A stretch of 8,554 nucleotides of DNA, taken from Candidatus Aenigmatarchaeota archaeon. Its GTDB lineage: Archaea; EX4484-52; GLR71. Under the pieces are notes generated by a model. The model did not search any database, was not told the DNA's origin, and saw only the letters and a list, made by a program, of their open reading frames with translations. Location: the NCBI GenBank assembly GCA_023134675.1, contig JAGLUQ010000028.1:1-8554 (forward strand), given 5' to 3'. Below, piece by piece: positions 5,025 to 8,554 of this stretch. Position 1 is the first letter of the stretch, and each line of letters starts with the position of its first letter. The position numbers and the translations under genes were made by a program.

Positions 5025-8000
5025 TATTCAACACCTCCTATTACATCTTTTTTGCCGCTGATTTGAATTTCAATATCATCTATCAAAAACTCTGCACCGC
5101 CAAGAGTTTCAAAAGCAATCGTACCAGGAAGTGCAGGAGTTCCAACATCTTTATATTCAATAAAAAGTTCATCATCTATATAGATATTAAGGATGTTATC
5201 ATAACCTACCATCTTAAAATTATGCCAGTTGTCGTCTAATTGAATTCGTACATCATCAAATAAGTTAATATGGCCGGGAGGCGTGCTTCTTGTTAAGTAC
5301 ATCCCATGATCGCTAACCCCGACATAATAACGTCTAAATATACCATCTTTATGAAGGCGATAATTAAAGTGCATTGTTCCACTGATAATCTTGAACCTGG
5401 CTTTGAATATATAATTAGTCCATCCCCCCACACCAACAAGATCTACCCAATTGTGATCTGTTCCTCTTAGAACAGTATTGCCTTCTATCACTGCTGTACC
5501 CCAACCAGTTCCAGGCCGGGCATCTCCCGCAGGGTAAAAAAACCAGTTTTCAGTCCCATCTTCAAAATCCTCTGTAAAGACTATTTCTCCTTCAATTTCT
5601 GGAGGTCTTTTTATTATTTTTTTTTCTTCTTCAGATATGCTGCTATAACAATGCTCTTTTATATCCTCATCACCTATAATATTTTCACATATACTTCTAT
5701 CTCTGCTTGTTGTTGCAGCCTTAACATAACACTTATCTTTCCTGTCTAATTTAGTTATTCTTACACATACACTGCTATTTCCTGTCATATCTGCAATCTT
5801 TATGTAACAGCCATTCCTTATATCTATGTCATTGATCATTTCACACTCTGCTATAGTTAAGTACGGAACCGTGCAATGCGTATATATCTCACAATCTCCA
5901 TACCTGCTGGGATCAGTCTGGGGGTTGCCGCCTTCATCCTGGCAGAGATCCCATGCTTTTTCATCATCTTCAGTGCATAACTTGAATTTTGTTGGCATAG
6001 CTCTGCAATCTTCAGGGCAGGATTCAGGTGATTCACTGCAAGGACAGCCGTCAGCCATACACACTACTCCTTGACATATCCTATCACCACACCTATCAAC
6101 ACATCTGCCTGATTCTCTAGGTCCCTCAATTACAGCAGGTTTTTGTCCGGATTCTATCCATTCAACCATGCTACCCTCACAAAATTCTAGAATCTCTGGA
6201 CCATCAGTATTAATTGTTGCATAATTTGGCACTTTACATAACATTGAGTGCCCCTCACCAGATTCCACACCATCAGCTTCTATTATACAGACTTCATTAT
6301 CCAGGCCATGGATTTTAGCTATTACACTAGGTCCATTATTTGGTCTGAACACGACAGGTTCACAAAGCCTTACTGCTTCTTCCCAACATCTATCATTACT
6401 GCCGCAATCAGGATAACCTCCATCTACAGGTATTATCGTACCATCTACTTCTATCTCACCGCCAAGTATGATATAAAGTGCATCTTGCATAATAACTTCA
6501 GATATATACTTCATATCATATTTTAACTCTCTTAAATCCTCTTCAGTCATATCTTTTGCATTTTCTCTAAACTTGACCTTTATCTCTTCAATCTTATCCT
6601 GAGCACCTGAGAATAATCCGGCAACTTTTCTAAACTTTGTAGCTTCTGCTTCATTCCCTGTATTTTCATAATATTCAGCTATCGAGCTTACCTTGGTAAC
6701 TAGTTTGTCAAAATCAATTTTCAGGCTTTCAAGCTTGAGAGCTATTGACAACAATGTTGCAGCAGAGGGCATCTCTTCTATTTCTTCATATTCTATCTCT
6801 TTTTTACCTCTTTTGACACACTCAGCAAACACAAGACATCCTTGTGAATCTCTTTTTACCATAAGGTCCCCTTCTTCAAGCTCACAGTTTTTGTATGCCT
6901 CTTGCGGTATATCTTTAGAGCATTCTTCTTGTTCTGGATGAATGCACACAGTTACAGGACAACCCACATTATCAAAATATTTAACAATTTCACCGCCTGA
7001 TTTCTCACAATCATCTTTGATTCTTTTCTTTAGCTCTACATCCTCAGAACATCTTTGATCAGGTTCAGCTCTGCTACATTTGATTGTGTCACACTCTCCT
7101 CTCCTTACTATCATCGGTTCAAGACCCTGATTTAAGCATGCCATCCTTCTTGCTTCTAATACTTCATGTGCAGGACATTCTTCTGGATCCTCTACTTCAT
7201 ACTCGCACTCTACGAAAGGACACCCGTGATGATCAGTTCTTTCAACTACCTTGCCGCCTGATTCCTTACATTTTTCTTTAATATCTCCTGATACAGCAAG
7301 ACACTCTTTTTCACATTCAATCACTTCTATTCCATTTTCAAGAGTAATCTTACGGCAACCATCTGGTACATCTATTGGCGGTTTTGTTTCACAGGAATCA
7401 CAATCCCAAAATAAGCAGCCTCTTTCATCTTTTTCCTTTGGACAAAGACAATCTTCTAAAAGTCCTTCACAATCAGGACAGGTCCTGGTCATAGCAATCT
7501 CTTGGCACTCCTCTTCTGGTGGTTTTTCACAGACAGAACAATCCCAGATACCGCATCCTCTCTCATCTTTTCCCTCTGGGCAAAGAGTTTTCCCATCAGG
7601 GCAGGAAGGCTGGCTTATCTGAATTGGCTTGCACCTTTCACAAGAATCACAATCCCAAGCAATGCATCCGTTTTCATCCTTTTTTTGGGGGCAGAGGATT
7701 TCTCCTTCAGAACACCATTGACTTTTTAGAACTGCTGAACACACATCTGCTGGAGGCACTGGTTCAGGCATTACTGGCGGCGCTGGCATGGAATCTTCAG
7801 ATTCAGGCTCTACCGGCGGCACAGACTCTTCAGGTTCAGGCACTACCAGTGGCACAGATTCTTCAGGTTCAGGCTCTACCGGCGGCACAGACTCTTCAGG
7901 TTCAGGCTCTACCGGTGGCACAGGTTCAGAATCTTCAGGTTCAGGCTCTACCGGAGGCACAGGTTCAGGCTCTACATCTCCAACATTTTCAGTAACCTTA

Positions 8001-8101
8001 CCAGTTATCTCATTAAAAATATCTCCAAAAACACCGGCTGAAACTGGTGGGGTAATTAAAATTAAAATTGTCAAAAGAATTATCAAATGCTTAATCTGCA
8101 T
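5024..8101 (-). CDS. Large secreted cysteine-rich mosaic surface protein (1025 aa)
   Basis: Layout: signal peptide (about 1-22, ending VSA); Pro/Glu-rich linker with 11-13-residue repeats such as EPEPEESVPPV (43-117); three Cys modules with consensus LCPxxKDExGCxxWDCxxCE ending near 155, 193 and 238; further Cys modules with GGK/EIV...GCPxxxC patterns (about 264-428); a helical, coiled-coil-like segment (445-540); more disulfide-type Cys (566-650); a CGDRIC...CPEDC module (667-699); three CxxI...CYxKIA-type repeats (753-820); and a C-terminal jelly-roll resembling concanavalin A-like/LamG lectin folds (843-1015, starting FTEDFEDGTENW). It is probably extracellular and disulfide-rich, binding sugars or other surfaces. 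No catalytic motif or membrane anchor is visible. The ATG at 8101 has GAGG 9 nt upstream and a TATA box about 44 nt upstream. It is coupled to the lipoprotein gene. Domain order is seen; function is inferred. Confidence 0.9.
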   Translation of the reverse strand: MQIKHLIILLTILILITPPVSAGVFGDIFNEITGKVTENVGDVEPEPVPPVEPEPEDSEPVPPVEPEPEESVPPVEPEPEESVPLVVPEPEESVPPVEPESEDSMPAPPVMPEPVPPADVCSAVLKSQWCSEGEILCPQKKDENGCIAWDCDSCERCKPIQISQPSCPDGKTLCPEGKDERGCGIWDCSVCEKPPEEECQEIAMTRTCPDCEGLLEDCLCPKEKDERGCLFWDCDSCETKPPIDVPDGCRKITLENGIEVIECEKECLAVSGDIKEKCKESGGKVVERTDHHGCPFVECEYEVEDPEECPAHEVLEARRMACLNQGLEPMIVRRGECDTIKCSRAEPDQRCSEDVELKKRIKDDCEKSGGEIVKYFDNVGCPVTVCIHPEQEECSKDIPQEAYKNCELEEGDLMVKRDSQGCLVFAECVKRGKKEIEYEEIEEMPSAATLLSIALKLESLKIDFDKLVTKVSSIAEYYENTGNEAEATKFRKVAGLFSGAQDKIEEIKVKFRENAKDMTEEDLRELKYDMKYISEVIMQDALYIILGGEIEVDGTIIPVDGGYPDCGSNDRCWEEAVRLCEPVVFRPNNGPSVIAKIHGLDNEVCIIEADGVESGEGHSMLCKVPNYATINTDGPEILEFCEGSMVEWIESGQKPAVIEGPRESGRCVDRCGDRICQGVVCMADGCPCSESPESCPEDCRAMPTKFKLCTEDDEKAWDLCQDEGGNPQTDPSRYGDCEIYTHCTVPYLTIAECEMINDIDIRNGCYIKIADMTGNSSVCVRITKLDRKDKCYVKAATTSRDRSICENIIGDEDIKEHCYSSISEEEKKIIKRPPEIEGEIVFTEDFEDGTENWFFYPAGDARPGTGWGTAVIEGNTVLRGTDHNWVDLVGVGGWTNYIFKARFKIISGTMHFNYRLHKDGIFRRYYVGVSDHGMYLTRSTPPGHINLFDDVRIQLDDNWHNFKMVGYDNILNIYIDDELFIEYKDVGTPALPGTIAFETLGGAEFLIDDIEIQISGKKDVIGGVE
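5032..5039 (-). promoter_or_regulatory. Strong ribosome-binding site of the lipoprotein gene
   Basis: AGGAGGTG sits inside the last codons of the large surface protein gene (Ile-Gly-Gly-Val) and 7 nt before the lipoprotein ATG. It is a near-perfect match to the archaeal 16S anti-SD. It is stronger than the site of the large gene itself, so the lipoprotein may be made in excess. Confidence 0.85.
7751..7975 (-). repeat. Tandem 33-bp repeats encoding the Pro/Glu linker
   Basis: About six degenerate units of 33-39 bp lie in tandem; in the middle of the array the unit is 33 bp and encodes EPEPEESVPPV. Units are nearly identical at the nucleotide level between about 7800 and 7960 and more diverged at the ends, suggesting recent expansion by slippage or unequal recombination. 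The encoded linker would be extended and negatively charged, holding the folded modules away from the cell. Copy number here may vary between strains or be miscounted in assembly. Confidence 0.9.
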
Positions 8102-8138
8102 TGTATCATGCCTCTTTAATATCTTAATAGCTATACTA

Positions 8139-8155
8139 CTATTTATAACTTAACC
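8139..8155 (-). promoter_or_regulatory. TATA promoter of the surface protein-lipoprotein pair
   Basis: The minus strand reads GGTTAAGTTATAAATAG, a clear TATA box centred about 44 nt upstream of the large gene's ATG. Initiation near 8118 would give a leader of about 17 nt with the AGAGG ribosome-binding site (8111-8115). The box overlaps the stop codon of the small ORF upstream. Confidence 0.6.
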
Positions 8156-8301
8156 AAAATCGATACTAAAGTTTCCTCCAAATCTTTTTCATATTCAATA
8201 AAAAAAATATTTCCTATTATATTATCTGGAATTAGTTTTTTATTTCCTATAAAGTTATCTTTTATTATAGATACAACTGAAAAATCTGGCTTGTAACTCA
8301 T
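8143..8301 (-). CDS. Small AT-rich ORF, possible gene fragment
   Basis: This 52-residue ORF begins MSYKPDFSVVSIIKDNFIGN and ends EETLVSILVKL. I do not recognise it. It has no signal peptide and no convincing ribosome-binding site; AT-rich candidate boxes lie near 8314-8342. The same frame stays open upstream to 8397, but that extension (MLRSERSERWELHS) is simply translated hairpin repeat, so the longer form is unlikely to be the native start. The stretch is visibly more AT-rich than its neighbours. It may be the tail of a gene truncated when the repeat arrived, or a real small protein. Confidence 0.35.
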   Translation of the reverse strand: MSYKPDFSVVSIIKDNFIGNKKLIPDNIIGNIFFIEYEKDLEETLVSILVKL

Positions 8302-8357
8302 GCAACACCAAACAATTTTATATGGTTTAAATGTATATTTTCCAATTCCAAAAATTG

Positions 8358-8428
8358 AATGAAGCTCCCACCGTTCGCTTCGCTCACTCCGCAGCAAGCT
8401 GCGGGGTATTAAACCCAGAAAGGAATAA
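8358..8428 (-). repeat. 71-bp hairpin repeat, copy B
   Basis: This is the second copy of the element at 4668-4738, in the same orientation. On the minus strand it folds as CCGCAGC-TT-GCTGCGG (extended by flanking ACC/AGT with one C-A mismatch) plus GAAGC...GCTTC around GAACGGTGGGA. Copy B has the fully Watson-Crick version of each stem; copy A has G-U versions. It starts 16 nt downstream of the intact tRNA-Leu 3' end, so it could be carried on the tRNA transcript if the T-run between them does not stop transcription. Confidence 0.9.
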
Positions 8429-8436
8429 GTACAAAG

Positions 8437-8529
<93 letters not shown>

Positions 8530-8554
8530 ACAAAAACCTGGAGATATGATAAAA

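Noticed and set aside
7751..7975. Tandem repeats as a CRISPR array
   Set aside because: The units are contiguous and coding, with no unique spacers between repeats and no cas genes.
7788..8153. Plus-strand ORF rich in SGSGSTGGTDSSG repeats
   Set aside because: It is the antisense reading of the Pro/Glu repeats in the secreted protein; the minus-strand frame has a signal peptide, promoter and long continuation.

Overview
All supportable genes lie on the minus strand. The window looks archaeal: promoters have BRE/TATA architecture, Shine-Dalgarno (SD) sites are GGAGGTG-like, the tRNAs do not encode CCA, and several families are typical of archaea (DUF2769, double-CDGSH ferredoxin, stand-alone glutamate synthase domain with an N-terminal rubredoxin). 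I cannot fix the lineage; a methanogen-related euryarchaeon or an uncultivated group such as Altiarchaeota or DPANN would fit. Sequence content is moderately AT-rich.

Reading along the minus strand from high to low coordinates, the window opens with an intact tRNA-Leu(TAG) (8445-8529) and a 71-bp hairpin repeat (copy B). A small AT-rich ORF follows. Next is a two-gene unit for the cell surface: a 1025-residue secreted, cysteine-rich mosaic protein (5024-8101) translationally coupled to a tiny lipoprotein (4827-5024). Then come hairpin repeat copy A and a second tRNA-Leu(TAG) (4510-4646), whose D-arm carries a 52-nt insertion. The surface module is thus bracketed by direct repeats of both the hairpin element and the tRNA gene.

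At 3719-4434 lies a short region of broken-looking genes: an unrecognised acidic protein apparently split by a frameshift at a five-G run, and the C-terminal remnant of a possible winged-helix regulator.

From 3646 down to 1193 is a compact redox operon: a ten-cysteine DUF2769 protein, a CDGSH/4Fe-4S/CDGSH protein, and a rubredoxin-fused FMN/3Fe-4S glutamate synthase-like protein. It probably handles electron transfer to the glutamate synthase domain. Downstream is a separately promoted membrane protease of the HtpX family (187-1137) with a canonical EF-hand loop, and finally the start of a 4Fe-4S ferredoxin gene (1-119) cut by the window edge.

The parts most worth a second look are the tRNA/hairpin-flanked surface module, the interrupted tRNA, the hairpin repeat whose copy differences keep pairing only in minus-strand RNA, and the frameshifted gene.
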